Positions 1 through 11,089 of a stretch of 64,000 bases of DNA are shown piece by piece. This stretch comes from Pyropia yezoensis (lineage: Eukaryota; Rhodophyta; Bangiophyceae; Bangiales; Bangiaceae). A model generated the notes under the pieces. It made no database searches and had not been told where the DNA came from. It saw only the letters and a list, made by a program, of their open reading frames with translations. The position numbers and the translations under genes are program-made. The stretch covers positions 4,214,882-4,278,881 of the forward strand of contig CM020618.1 of NCBI GenBank assembly GCA_009829735.1, read 5' to 3'. Position 1 is the first letter of the stretch, and every line of letters begins with the position of its first letter.

Positions 1-872
1 CAGCACTAAGGCCAAAGGACAAGACCTGCGCTTGTCGGTTGGTGTGCAGGTGCTGCTGCCGCTGCCACCCGCCGCCCGCCGCCCGCAGCCTGCCGCCAAC
101 CGCCCGCACCCGGTGCCGCCCTCCACGGTCGCGATCGGGCCACGCGCGGACGCGATGCCACGTCCGTGCGTCGCGCCGTGGACCCAGAGTGCTGGGAGGA
201 GGGAAAGAAAGGGCTGCCCGGCCGCCGCGGAGGCGCCCCGTAGACTCCGCGCTGAGTGCCCAACCGCGGCCGGCACCATCTGCGCCCGGCAAGGACGGCC
301 GGGGGCCGACACACGAGACAGAGGGGGCATCCGTGGCGGGGAGGGGGTGTCCGCGGCGATGAGGCTCCGTCTGAGGTGGGGGGGAGGCGTCCGAGGTGGG
401 GCAGTGGCACCCGCAGCGGGGCGGTGGCGTCCGAAAACGGGTGGGGATGGCGTCCGAGTGGGGGGGGCCTGGCGCCACTGGCGGCGGAGGGTGTCGTCCG
501 TGTGCGCGCTCGCGGCGTGAGTTTTTTTTTTTTTTCTGGCCGTGGGGTGCCTCACACTGGTCAGAATCGACGTTTCTCCTGAGGATTCCAGAATCCTCAG
601 GGCCGGATTCTGGAATCCTCTCTAGCGGTAGAATAGACACTAGGCGTGCGTACAGTCAAACATATGATACGTCTCTACCTACCTGCACGAAGTGGCGCGT
701 CCGGCGGGGCTCACATGCGGGCAACCACAGAGGAACCCACCGGTCGCCAACGAGGACAACACGGCCCCCAATCGCGCTAGCGAGGACCACGCTGTGCTCT
801 CCACACGTCAGCTTGGCGTCAGCCCAGTCATGACGAGGGCGTTAATTCCAGCCTCGCTGCCAGAATGGCTGC
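1..872. other. Gene-poor GC-rich flank
   Basis: No ORF here has a protein-like composition; the open frames on both strands are Arg/Pro/Gly/Ala shadows of GC-rich DNA. A run of T around 521-534 and a perfect hairpin at 581-620 (listed separately) are the only distinct structures. It may hold the upstream region of the ankyrin gene, but no promoter can be assigned. Confidence 0.6.
581..620. repeat. Perfect 16-bp inverted repeat (hairpin)
   Basis: GAGGATTCCAGAATCC at 581-596 is the exact reverse complement of 605-620, separated by an 8-base loop. The stem lies in a locally less GC-rich island upstream of the ankyrin-repeat gene. It could be a transposon end, a transcript hairpin or chance; no partner copy is seen elsewhere in the window. 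Confidence 0.8.
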
Positions 873-1298
873 GTGTGGCCCCCAGCCGCTCTGTGGAGCG
901 CCCCGCGGCCACACTCATGCGGTGGGTGCTGCATGGAGAGCCACTGTCTCTCTTCTGCGTCGCGAACGCCTCCGCCACACCAGACACGACCCCGGCGGAA
1001 GACGTTGTTCAACACACCCAGTCCGTGCCCCCTTCCCCGCCCCCCCCCACCTGCCCATTCACGGCTCCGGCCTCCCCAGCAGGCGTCGCCCGTGCTTCGT
1101 CTGTGCCTCTATCGGGCCTGCCCCTGCGAGCGGCGCAAGGGTCGGGTGGGCGCGGGAGCGGCGCGGGCCCGCCAGTGCCCCTGCAGAAGCAGGCCTCCCT
1201 CCCACGCGCGCCCCGCTGTGGACAGAGGGCGCGCCAGCCGGGGGGTGGTCCACGGGGGTGTGGCGGCGCGGCGGCGGAGAGCGTTGGGTGGAGCCTCG

Positions 1299-3956
1299 AT
1301 GGCGTCGCGCTGGCGGGGGGGCAGCCTGACGAGGAAGGGGCGCGAGCAGGCCGCGCGCGAGCAGGCCGCGCGCGAGCAGGCCGCGCGCGAGCAGGCGGCG
1401 CGCGAGGAGCCGTTTTTTACCGCTTGTCGCGACGGGGATGTGGCGGCTGTGGTTGCTGCTGTCGACTCGGACCAGTCGCTGGTGCGGTGCGAAAACAGCG
1501 ATGGCTACACAGCACTAGTATTGGCAACGAGTTTGGGTCGGCAAGACGTGGTGGCGGCGCTGCTGGGTGCGGGAGCGTCGGTCGACGCGGTAGATAACGT
1601 CGGATGGACGGCGCTGCACAGGGCTGCATCGGCGGGTCACGTGGAGGTGGTGGCGGCGCTGCTGGGTGCGGGAGCGTCGGTCGACGCGGTAGATAACGTC
1701 GGATGTACGGCGCTGCACAGGGCTGCATCGGCGGGTCACGTGGAGGTGGTGGCGGCGCTGCTGGGTGCGGGAGCGTCGGTCGACGCGATAGATAACGTCG
1801 GATGTACGGCGCTGCACGGGGCTGCATCGGCGGGTCACAAGGAGGTGGTGGCGGCGCTGCTGGGTGCGGGAGCGTCGGTCGACGCGGTAGATATCTTCAG
1901 ATGTACGGCGCTGCACGGGGCTGCATCGGCGGGTCACAAGGAGGTGGTGGCGGCGCTGCTGGGTGCGGAAGCGTCGGTCGACGCGGTAGATATCGACGGA
2001 TGGATGGCGCTGTTCAGGGCTGCATTGGCGGGTCACGTGGAGGTGGTGGCGGCGCTGCTGGGTGCGGGAGCGTCGGTCGACGCGGTACATAACGACGGAT
2101 GGACGGCGCTGCACGGGGCTGCAACGGCGGGCCACAAGGAGGTGGTGTCAGTGCTGCTCAAGGCCGGTGCCAACGTCAACGGTACGGAACACATGCGTCC
2201 ATTGGCGTCCGCTATGCAAAACGAGCATGTGGAGACAGTCAAGGTTCTTGTCGCCTGGGGTGCTGCCACGGACGAGGGGATGGGTCCAAGCGGCCCACGT
2301 GCGCTGCGAAAGAGAGGGGCCAAGGTGATGCGCAAGGCGTTGGACGAGACGCCCAAGATGACGGCGGAGGCGCGCGAGAAGGCAATGACAGAGTGGCAAA
2401 CGTCCAACAAGGCGACTGTCGTCCGGGTGGCCCGCCAGACCGCGGCAGACCGAGCGCTCGGACGGCTGCAGGAGATACACAACGGCTTTTTTCAGGACCC
2501 CTCGACGCTGACGCGGCGCGCCTTGAAAGAACAAGTTACTCCCAGCCTCATCTTGGACGTGCGGTGCCTTCGTCTTGCCCACCGAGTGTTGGTGTTTGCG
2601 GATCGTGTGGGCCTCTTTGCGGGCCGTGATGGCGGGGCGAAGGAGGCGCTCCGCAAGGAGCTGTACGAAAGGGTCTACAGGCCTGTTCTCGGATGCCGCG
2701 AGAAAGTCGACGAGCATCTGATCGCCGCGTTAATCGACGACGCCGCCAAGAACGGATTGGTCGCTCCCATGCACGTGTCCATCATGACGACGGCCCTGAC
2801 GCTGCGAGCAGCCGTTTACAGTGAGCTACAGCGGATCAACCGACGGCTCAACCTCTTGGAGGATGTCGTGGAACACATGGGGCAGCATCTGTACGACACC
2901 ATGGACGAGCTGCGAAAGCTGAAGCTGGACCTTCGCGATAAGGAGGCTCACGAGAGAAACGTGGCGCTGGCCAAGTCGTTGGTCAAGCTTGGCCTCAGCC
3001 TCGCGCCCATCGTCGGCAGCGCGCTCAATGTCGGCGTAGACGCCGCGGTTGCACTCACGGAAAGCGCGTCAGGGGCGGTAGGGGCGGCGTACCAGCATCT
3101 GGCGGACCCGAGCAACATTGAAGCGGCCAGGCTGGTGCTGCAGGGCATCCGAGAAGCAAAAGAGCATCTCACAGCCGAGCAAGGGGAGGAGCTGCAGAAG
3201 TTTGTCAAGCAGCTGGACCCGTTCCAGTCCCTAGAGGCGGTGGAGAAGGAGCTGTCATGGGCAGCAAAGGAGCTCAAGCAGCTCACTGGCGCCGAGGCGG
3301 GGGGCGCTGGCGACGACGCGCCAGCCCCAGATGAGATTAAGTGGGCAAAGCCCAAGGAGGTCGCAACGGATGTGGGTATCGAGCACGGCGTCGACTGGCC
3401 TGCCCGCAAGGGGCGGGGCAACGCCGCGGAGAAACGTGCTTGCCACCCGGCCGGTTCGCATGGCGCCGACCGCGCTGGTCCCTCGAGCGCTCCGAGGCCC
3501 GCCCCCAGCAGCCCAACGGCCCCACCGGGCGTAGGCGCAGCTGCCGGGACCGTCAAGGCCTCGCCGGCGTGTGCGGCTCCGTCCGTGCCCGCCACCCCTG
3601 TGCCGTCGGCGGTGGCCGCACGGCGCCTGGCGTCTCCCGTGCCCCCCCCCTCTGGGATTCCCCAACCCCCGGCGGGATCACCAGGGGCCACCACGCAGGC
3701 ACCGGCGGCGCGGGAGAACCCCTTTGGCAGTGGCTACTTCGCCGACGTGATGGCGTGGGACTGCGCCACGGTGGCGTCCAAGCTGGCGGCGTACATCACG
3801 GGCATTGACTCCCCCGCCGAGCGGGACGAATTCCACGCGGACGTCCGCGCCAACGCGAAGGAGCATGGCATGGCCGGCGGCTGCATCGCGCGTTGCCGTA
3901 ACGCCGCAGTCGTGGAGAGGACGACCGCCTGCTTGTTGGGTTCTTGGACGCGCTAG
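1299..3956 (+). CDS. Ankyrin-repeat protein with helical glycine-zipper C-terminal region
   Basis: This 885-residue model starts at ATG 1299; the frame is open back to 873, but that extension is low-complexity. Residues 15-36 are a charged REQAA repeat. Residues about 38-310 form eight to nine ankyrin repeats, seen directly as repeated TALHxAAxAGHxEVVxxLLxAGAxVD units. Residues about 350-650 are predominantly helical and include a coiled-coil-like stretch followed, at about 563-600, by a Gly/Ala/Ser-rich hydrophobic segment (LAPIVGSALNVGVDAAVAL) resembling a glycine zipper. A Pro/Ala-rich linker (about 660-807) leads to a conserved-looking tail of about 80 residues with a weak SAM-domain look. 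Ankyrin arrays bind protein partners. The glycine-zipper segment suggests membrane insertion or oligomerisation, but that is inference. No kinase, NACHT or ubiquitin-ligase motif is visible. Most of the repeats are almost identical at DNA level, so repeat number may vary between individuals. Confidence 0.8.
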   Translation: MASRWRGGSLTRKGREQAAREQAAREQAAREQAAREEPFFTACRDGDVAAVVAAVDSDQSLVRCENSDGYTALVLATSLGRQDVVAALLGAGASVDAVDNVGWTALHRAASAGHVEVVAALLGAGASVDAVDNVGCTALHRAASAGHVEVVAALLGAGASVDAIDNVGCTALHGAASAGHKEVVAALLGAGASVDAVDIFRCTALHGAASAGHKEVVAALLGAEASVDAVDIDGWMALFRAALAGHVEVVAALLGAGASVDAVHNDGWTALHGAATAGHKEVVSVLLKAGANVNGTEHMRPLASAMQNEHVETVKVLVAWGAATDEGMGPSGPRALRKRGAKVMRKALDETPKMTAEAREKAMTEWQTSNKATVVRVARQTAADRALGRLQEIHNGFFQDPSTLTRRALKEQVTPSLILDVRCLRLAHRVLVFADRVGLFAGRDGGAKEALRKELYERVYRPVLGCREKVDEHLIAALIDDAAKNGLVAPMHVSIMTTALTLRAAVYSELQRINRRLNLLEDVVEHMGQHLYDTMDELRKLKLDLRDKEAHERNVALAKSLVKLGLSLAPIVGSALNVGVDAAVALTESASGAVGAAYQHLADPSNIEAARLVLQGIREAKEHLTAEQGEELQKFVKQLDPFQSLEAVEKELSWAAKELKQLTGAEAGGAGDDAPAPDEIKWAKPKEVATDVGIEHGVDWPARKGRGNAAEKRACHPAGSHGADRAGPSSAPRPAPSSPTAPPGVGAAAGTVKASPACAAPSVPATPVPSAVAARRLASPVPPPSGIPQPPAGSPGATTQAPAARENPFGSGYFADVMAWDCATVASKLAAYITGIDSPAERDEFHADVRANAKEHGMAGGCIARCRNAAVVERTTACLLGSWTR
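1341..1402 (+). repeat. 15-bp tandem repeat encoding REQAA
   Basis: About four head-to-tail copies of a 15-base unit (GCGCGAGCAGGCCGC and near variants) lie just before the ankyrin array and encode Arg-Glu-Gln-Ala-Ala. The length is a multiple of three, so copy-number change would keep the frame. The product would be a short charged helix. Confidence 0.85.
1550..2150 (+). repeat. 99-bp tandem repeats (ankyrin codons)
   Basis: Six consecutive 99-base units, each one 33-residue ankyrin repeat, are nearly identical at nucleotide level (for example GCGGGAGCGTCGGTCGACGC recurs every 99 bases). Differences cluster at the codons for the variable turn residues (WTALHR, CTALHG, DNVG, DIFR, DIDG). This indicates recent duplication or gene conversion, with diversity kept at the likely ligand-facing positions. 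Confidence 0.9.
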
Positions 3957-5711
3957 TACGGGTTGGTGGTGGAGGTGAAGGCCTTCATAGAGGACGCCAC
4001 GCGGGTCGCTGGGCACGCTTAGAGAGAAGTTCGTTTTTTGCTCTGGGTCTTGAAGAAATAGTGATGCTCCATGCCCAGCTGGGCTGCAGGAGGAACGGCC
4101 AAAGAGCGCCCGTGATCGCAGCCACCCATCCCCATGGGCAGGCGTCTGGCGGGGCGCATCATACCCCACGCACATGGCGCATGGCGGGCGCCTTGCGTCG
4201 CGCCGCCGTCACTGCCACCGCCGCTCCACAGCTCATCGACACCAACCACACCCGCCCTCCCCCCCTCCCCCCCCCCCCCCCCCCGGCGGATGCGCAGTCG
4301 CCACCGCCGCTGCCGCCGCCGCGTCGGCTGCATTGGTGTACCACCACCGGGGGGTGGGCGTACACACCAGCACGCGGGCAGGCACGGGCGGCGGACGGCC
4401 GACGGAGCACGCACGGCGGTGGGGGCTAACGCACGCGGGCGGCAGGCCCGGCCGGCGGCACCCAGTCCAAGGGGGGGGGCGGTCACGCGCCGTCCGCGCA
4501 CACGCTGGACCACCCGCCCCCAGGTCCCACACAGGCACCGCCGCCTTGATGGGGATGGTGGGTGGAGGTGGGGGCACGGACCGTGCTCCCCCCCTCAGCC
4601 GGCCGCCTCGACGGCGCGCGCCGGCGGCAGCGGCGACCCGCAAGCACCAGACCGGCCGCCCTCAGAGCCGCCCGGCGTGTTGGGGGGGCTTGGCGCGCCG
4701 TCACCGGTGGGCGTCACCGGCGGTCGCCTCAAAAGCACGAAAAAAAAACCCGGCACTGGCACTGACCCGTGCCCCTGCAGGTCTGGTGGCCGGGGCGCCC
4801 GCCGGCCGTGCCCTCCGGTCGGCAGCCCTCAGGACAGTGGCCCGTGGGACGCCTGACGCCGGCGGGGGGTGGGTCCCTTTGGCGGGCACTTTGGCGGGGG
4901 GCAGATGGCACGCCCAGCCGGCGACGGGCGCCCGCTGTTGAGACCCCCCCATCCCCCCACACCCCCCCCCCCTTTCCGCCGCCGCCGCCCCGCCCTGCCG
5001 GGCGACTGTGCGGCGCGGGCAACGACGGGTGCCCGCCACGTGCGGCGGCACACGCCAGGCAGCGTCGGCCCCCCCCCAGCCGCCGGCGCGATAGGGGGCC
5101 ACACCCCCCGTCTGCAAAAAAAGACAAAAGAGCGGGTCGCGACACGGAGCTGGGATGGGAGGACCTGGACGGGGGAGGAACGAGGGGGGGGCGGGCGGTG
5201 GGCCACCACACCAACAGGAGACGACAAAAAAAAATTGATAGGGCGCGACCAGGAGGGCGGCAAACGGTCACCGCGGAGCAGCCCAGCCCCGGGAGGCAAG
5301 ACGCGCCCGCGGCGGCGCCACTCTAGAGGGCACACAACACCACGCCCGCCCACCTGTGCGGTACGGCGCACGCATGCACGCCGCCAGCGTCCCCCTCCCC
5401 CATCACGCCGGGGGCGACCCGTCGTGGGGCGCCGACCGATGCAGCGCCGCGTGGCTGTTCGTGTCCACCCCACCCGAGCAACAGCCGCCATGACATGCGG
5501 CCGGTCGAGGCCGCCCGCCCTTGCACTGCAGAGTCCCGCCGCGCCTCGCACCGTCCCATCCCCATGCCGACGCGTCGCCCGTTCCCCACCCCCCTCTCCC
5601 TCCCGCCCACAACGTCCCCTCCCACCAAAGAAAGACAACAACAACAAAAACGGGCGCCCGCAACCCCCGCAGCGGCCCTGTGCGCGCAGTCCACCCCGCC
5701 CCACCCGCTAC
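3957..5711. other. Low-complexity intergenic stretch, no supported gene
   Basis: C-runs (around 4259-4284), G-runs and GC-rich simple sequence dominate. All long frames translate to Pro/Arg/Gly/Ala-rich shadows without a recognisable domain. The left end follows the ankyrin stop codon and the right end is the 3' flank of the minus-strand CDC6 gene. No tRNA, repeat array or transposon end was seen. Confidence 0.6.
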
Positions 5712-5846
5712 TCAGTCTGCTTCCGCCCCCACGACCGCCCGCAGCAGCGGCAGCTGGGCCATGGCCCGCTGCACGTCGGCCAGCGGCACCCGCAGCGACA
5801 CGCGGCGGCGGCGGAGCGCTGCGCCCCCCCCTGCGGCGGCGCCCCA

Positions 5847-5879
<33 letters not shown>

Positions 5880-8325
5880 CCAGCCCGCCCCCGCCGCGGC
5901 CGCCGCCGCCGCTGCCGCCGCGGCCGCCCCCACGGGCCGCCGTCGCCCGCGGGCGGGGGTCCTGCCGCCGCCCGCCGCCGCGGGGGAGCGGCCGCCCGCC
6001 CCCCCCGCACGCGGCGGCGGCGGCGGGGCGGCGGCGAGGCGCACCAGCCCCGCGCTGGAGAGGGCGCCGCCCACCATGTCGACGGCGTCGGCAAAGCCCA
6101 CCGGGCAGGTGCGCAGGCGCGTCGCGAGCGCCACGTACCGCGCGTGCAGCGCGTCGAGGGGCACCGACGCGCCCGCCGCGGATGGGGGCGCGGCGGCGGC
6201 GGCGCCGCCGCCCCCGCGGCGCCCCCCGCTACCACCCCCGCCCACAACGCCGGGACCGCCGCGGGACGCGCCGGCGAGGGCGGCGGCGAGGGCGGCGAGC
6301 AGCACCTGCTGCTGGGAGGGCAGCGTCCGGACGGCCTCAATGGCCGAGCCAACGCCCCCGTGGCGACGGAGGATGGCCGCAACGGCCGTCATGGACGAGG
6401 CGGGGGGCCGGGGGGGCGGGGGGGTCCCGGCGACGGGGAAGGGGGGGGGGGGGGAGGGGGAGGCGCCCCCACCGACCGCCGCCGCCGCAGCCGCCGCCGC
6501 CGTCGCTGCCGCTGCGGTGTCGTCCCCACCCGCGACGGCCGCGTCGCCGGGGCGGTCGGCGGGGGGTGCTCCGGCGGTTGGTGTTGACGCCGCCGCCGCC
6601 GCCGCCGGCGTCGCCGCCGCCGCCGCCGCCGCCGCCGACCCTGCGTCTGCGGCCGCCGCCACGGGCACCCGACGCGGGCGGCACGAGGCCGCGCGTGCCA
6701 GCACCGCCGCCCGACAAATGTCGAGCGCCACCCGGCAGTCGCCCGAAGAGGCGGCGACCTTGCGCGCCACCAGCTCCACCGCACGGCCGTCCAGGGGTCC
6801 CCCCCCGCCCCCGCCGGCCGCGCCGGGCCGCCCGGCGGCGGCCGCCGCGGCGGCCGCCGCCGCTGCGGCGCGGGCGCCCAGGATGCGCCGCAGGGCGGTC
6901 GCGTCATACGGGCGGAAGGGCACGCCGACGGGGAGCCCCCCGCGGGCGCGGAGCCACGGGTGGAGGCGGGCGGGGAGGTCCAGCCGGTTGGCAATCGCCA
7001 CCAGCGACACGCCGCCGCCGCCGCCGCCACCGCCGCCGCCGCCGCCACCGTCGCCGACGCCGCCGCTGCCGCCGCTGCTGCCAGCCAGCAGGGGCCACTC
7101 AAAGGCAGACGTCAGCACCCGCTGGTCGCGGGTGCCCAAAAAGTCCACCTCATCAAGCACCACCACCACGGGCGCGGCGGCGGGTGTCACCACCGCCGCC
7201 CGCACCGCCGCGCGGGCGTCGCCGACCGAGGTGGCCGCCAGGGCGGTGGGGGTGGTGGCAGCGGCGGGGGTGGTGCGGCCTGGGGTGGGGGTGCCGGCCG
7301 CCGCGCCCCGGGAGGTGGCAGACGCCCCCGCCGCCGCCGCCGCCGCCGCCGCCACCGCCGCCACCGCCGGTGGGTGGCCCGCGTCGGCGAGCGCGGCGAG
7401 GAGGGTCGGGTAGAGGGCGGTGGGGGTGGGCAGGCTGGCGCAGTTGAGCTTCACCACCACCAGCGGTGGGGCCACGGCGCCCCGTCCCGGCGCCGCGTCG
7501 CCGCCGTCGGCGCCCCCGACGGCACCCGCGGGGGGGAGGGCGGCGGGGGGGGCGGCGGCCGGGGCGGTGGCCGCCTCGACCGCCGCCACCGCCGCATCGA
7601 CGCAGAGGGACTTGCCCGTCCCCGGCACGCCCGACACGTACAGCCGCGCGCCGGTGCGGGACGCGACGGCCGCCGACAGGGCGGTGATGAGGGCGGTCGT
7701 CTCGGCCTCACGGCCGACGGGGAGGGCGGCGGCGGCCGCCGCGGCGGCGGTGGGGGTGGGGGTGGGGGCGGCACCGCCGTCGCCGCCGCCAGAGGTGGGG
7801 GGGACCGCCCCGTCGCCGTCGCCCCGTGCCGCCGCCGCCGTGGCCCCGGCAGACGGCGGGGGCGGCCAGGAGAGGGAAAAGCATGCCGCCGCCGCGGCGG
7901 CAGCGTCCCAGGCGCCACTGCCGCTTGCCTGGGTGGCGGAGGGGGGGGGGGGGGCGGCGGAGGCGGCGGGGGCGGCGTCCCCACCGTCCCACCGGGCGGT
8001 GCCGCCGGGCTGACCGCCAGGGGGGCTGCCACCGGCGGTGGCAGCGGCAGCGGCAACGGCGGTGGCGACTGCAGCAGCGACGACAGGGACACGGTCGGCA
8101 GCGCCCCCCCCCGTGTGGGGGTCCCCGCGGCGTCGACCGCGGGGGGTGTCGCCGTCCTCCCAGCTGCAGGCGGCGTCGGCGTCAGCGCCGGCGCCGGCGC
8201 CGGCGCCGGCGCCGGCGACGGCGACACCGACGGCGACACCGACGACAGGGGCGGCAATGGCGGTGGCGGCGTCGATGACGCGGCGGCGCGGCGTGACGGC
8301 CGACGACCGCGGGGGGTGCTGGCGA

Positions 8326-8357
<32 letters not shown>

Positions 8358-8447
8358 TCGACAGCCGACGCCAGTGCCGCCGCCGCCGCGGCGGCCGCCG
8401 CCATCGCGCCGCGGGGGGGGGCGCGGCGGCGGGGTGGGGAGGCGTCA

Positions 8448-8503
<56 letters not shown>

Positions 8504-8780
8504 GGCAGTGGCGGTGGCGGCTGGCACGCCGCCGTCGCCGCGGCCCGCCAGCACGCGCAGCAGCCGCCCAGAGGACGGGGAAGATCCCGGCGATGGGGAA
8601 AGCGGCGGCGGCGGCGGCGCGGCGGCGGCGCACGCAGCCCCCCCCCCCGCGCGGCCGATGCGTGCCGACCGGCGGGGCGTCGTCGTGCCCCACCGGTCGC
8701 CGCCGCCACCGCCACCATCAAGACGACAACGACGACGATCATCACCACGACCACCACCTCCACCGCCGTCGCCGCCGCCG

Positions 8781-8812
<32 letters not shown>

Positions 8813-9148
8813 GCCGTCGCCGCCGCCGTCGCCACCGTCCTTGTCACCGTCCGTGTCGTCGTCCTTGGTGCGGGCGGCAGCCCCCATGGGCGGGGACGGT
8901 GGCCCGACGGCGGCGGCAGGGGCGGCGGTGGCCGCGGCGGCGGCGGCGGCCGCGGTGGCGGCGGTGGCGGTGGCGGCACAGACGCGCAGCAGCCCCAGGA
9001 TGGGCCGCGACGGCGGCGGCCGTGCCGCCGGGGGGGTTGGCGGGTGCCGCTTGGCCGGCGGCGCGCGCGCCGGGGACGGCAGCAACGCCGCGGCGGCGCG
9101 GGTGCGCTTGCGGGTGCGGAGGGCCAGGGGCGCCGCCGCCGGCGTCAT
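5712..9148 (-). CDS. CDC6: CDC6-type replication-licensing AAA+ ATPase (homopolymer frameshift)
   Basis: CDC6 loads the MCM helicase onto ORC-bound origins in the nucleus. On the minus strand the core reads LPVGRE.E, then LYVSGVPGTGKS (Walker A, near 7637), KLNCASL, VVVVLDEVDFL (Walker B), an FEWP motif, LVAIANRLDLP (sensor 1), SGDCRVALDICR (sensor 2) and a C-terminal winged-helix region ending RAVVGAEAD. NCxSL and FEWP favour CDC6 over ORC1. The core frame is open up to a stop at 8445 but has no ATG. A protein-like N-terminus with an RTRKRTR basic cluster starts at ATG 9148 in another frame, and the two frames meet at a G-run near 7940-7954, so a one-base homopolymer error or length change probably splits the gene. 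Poly-Ala, poly-Gly and poly-Pro inserts separate the conserved blocks, giving over 1,100 codons, about twice the usual CDC6 length. Confidence 0.85.
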
Positions 9149-10062
9149 GGCGGGCGCGCGAGGGGGGGGGGAATGGGGGGGGGGGGGGGGAAGGGGGGGA
9201 GGAGGAGCAGGGGGCAGTGGGTGCGGGGGGGGGGGGGGGGGGGGGGGGGGCAGGCAAGCGACAAGAAGGGGCGGAGGGCAGGGGAGGGCAGGCGTGGGGC
9301 AGCCAGCCGGTGGGGGGGGTGGGGGTGGGAGGGGGGGTGACGGGGGCAGCCGCCGCACCGTCGCTGCGGTGACGACGGTAGCGGGGGAGGACGGGGGGGG
9401 GGGGGGGGGGGGGAGGGGGTGGGCGCCCACCTACCTGGCGTGCCAACGTCCCCGCGCGGGCCGTCGGGGTGGGGGGGGTGGGGCGGGCGGCGGCGGGGGG
9501 CGCACGGGACAAGCTGGGGCGCGCTCCTCATGAGGAGCGAGGGGGGGGGGGGGGGGGGGGGGGGGGGAGACGCGCGCCGCCGGGGCGGGGTGCGCGCGCC
9601 GGCGCCACCGCCGGCGCGCCCGCGGGCGCGGCGGCAGGCAGCAGCGGCGGGCGGGCGGGCGGGCGGGCGGGGCGCGCCGCGGCGGCCGCTGCTGCCGCCG
9701 GGCGTTGCGCGGGCGGCGGGGGGCCGCCATGGGGCGCGACACCGGCGGCGGCGGGCGGCGGCGGCGAGCGGCGGGGAGAGAGGCAGGGGGAGGGGAGGGC
9801 GGGGGGGGGGAGAGGGGGAGGGGGAGGGGGAGGGGGAGGAGGGGTGGTGGTGGTGGTGGTGGATGGATAGCGGGCGGGAATACGGCGGCGGGAGAAGAAG
9901 AAAAAAAAAAAGGAGAGAGAGAGAAAAGGGCGGCAACAACGCCTCGGGGGGGGGGGGGGGGGGTGTGCACGTTTTGGCGGGGGCGCGCCCAGGTGTGCGC
10001 CGCCCACAGGCCCCGCGGGCGCGTCGTCGGTGTCGGGCGCAGTGGGGTCACTGGCGGGGGGG

Positions 10063-10129
<67 letters not shown>

Positions 10130-10589
10130 GGGGGGGCATTGAGCAAAGGGGGCGTGGTGGGGGGGGGGAGAGCTGGTGGTCCACCCACCACCACCCCTGG
10201 TGCCGGTGCACCGCCACCGGTGGCGGGTGGTGTGTGGCCGCGGCGATGGGGTTTTGCAGTGTGGTGGTGGTGGTGGGTGGGGGGGGGGGGGGAGGGGGGC
10301 GGTGGCGGGCGGGCGCGCCACAAACAGGGGGGGCGTCCGGGGGCGGGCGCGCCAACAGGGAGGCGCACCGGGCGGTGGGGGGGGGGGGGTGCGGCGGCTG
10401 GTCATCCTTTTCCCCCGAACTATAGTATGTGTATCGTTTTTTGGCGCGCAAAAGACGCGCGCACGCCCGCCGCGGCCGCTCCAAGCGTGGGGGGGAATAC
10501 GTACTGTAAATGGATGGATACTCGTGCACTTTTTGATCCGCCGCGGCACGCACGCGGGGTGGCCCCCCCTGCTCCCGCCAACCCCCCCT
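9149..10589. repeat. Strand-asymmetric G-rich tract
   Basis: The plus strand is dominated by G-runs of 10 to 65 bases with GGGGGA-type purine repeats and a GGT repeat near 9844-9863. No frame looks coding. The tract lies directly upstream of the CDC6 start and ends at an assembly gap, so it could include the CDC6 promoter. The sequence is prone to G-quadruplex formation and to sequencing error. Confidence 0.75.
10064..10128 (+). repeat. 65-base poly-G homopolymer
   Basis: An unbroken run of G occupies 10064-10128, followed by A and seven more G. It is by far the longest homopolymer in the window. Its exact length cannot be trusted because polymerase and basecalling slippage are expected at such runs. 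Confidence 0.85.
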
Positions 10590-11089
10590 NNNNNNNNNNN
10601 NNNNNNNNNNNNNNNNNNNNNNNNNNNNNNNNNNNNNNNNNNNNNNNNNNNNNNNNNNNNNNNNNNNNNNNNNNNNNNNNNNNNNNNNNNNNNNNNNNNN
10701 NNNNNNNNNNNNNNNNNNNNNNNNNNNNNNNNNNNNNNNNNNNNNNNNNNNNNNNNNNNNNNNNNNNNNNNNNNNNNNNNNNNNNNNNNNNNNNNNNNNN
10801 NNNNNNNNNNNNNNNNNNNNNNNNNNNNNNNNNNNNNNNNNNNNNNNNNNNNNNNNNNNNNNNNNNNNNNNNNNNNNNNNNNNNNNNNNNNNNNNNNNNN
10901 NNNNNNNNNNNNNNNNNNNNNNNNNNNNNNNNNNNNNNNNNNNNNNNNNNNNNNNNNNNNNNNNNNNNNNNNNNNNNNNNNNNNNNNNNNNNNNNNNNNN
11001 NNNNNNNNNNNNNNNNNNNNNNNNNNNNNNNNNNNNNNNNNNNNNNNNNNNNNNNNNNNNNNNNNNNNNNNNNNNNNNNNNNNNNNNNN
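10590..11089. other. Assembly gap (500 N)
   Basis: Exactly 500 N. The equal size of the second gap (33288-33787) suggests a fixed-size scaffolding gap and not a measured distance. The inverted-repeat arm begins at the first base after this gap. Confidence 0.98.

Noticed and set aside
1550..2150. Regular repeats that could suggest a CRISPR-like array
   Set aside because: The units are contiguous 99-bp ankyrin codons with no spacers, inside an open frame.
5495..7447. Plus-strand 650- and 630-codon frames opposite the CDC6 core
   Set aside because: They are Arg/Pro/Ala shadows of the GC-rich minus-strand gene, without any domain.
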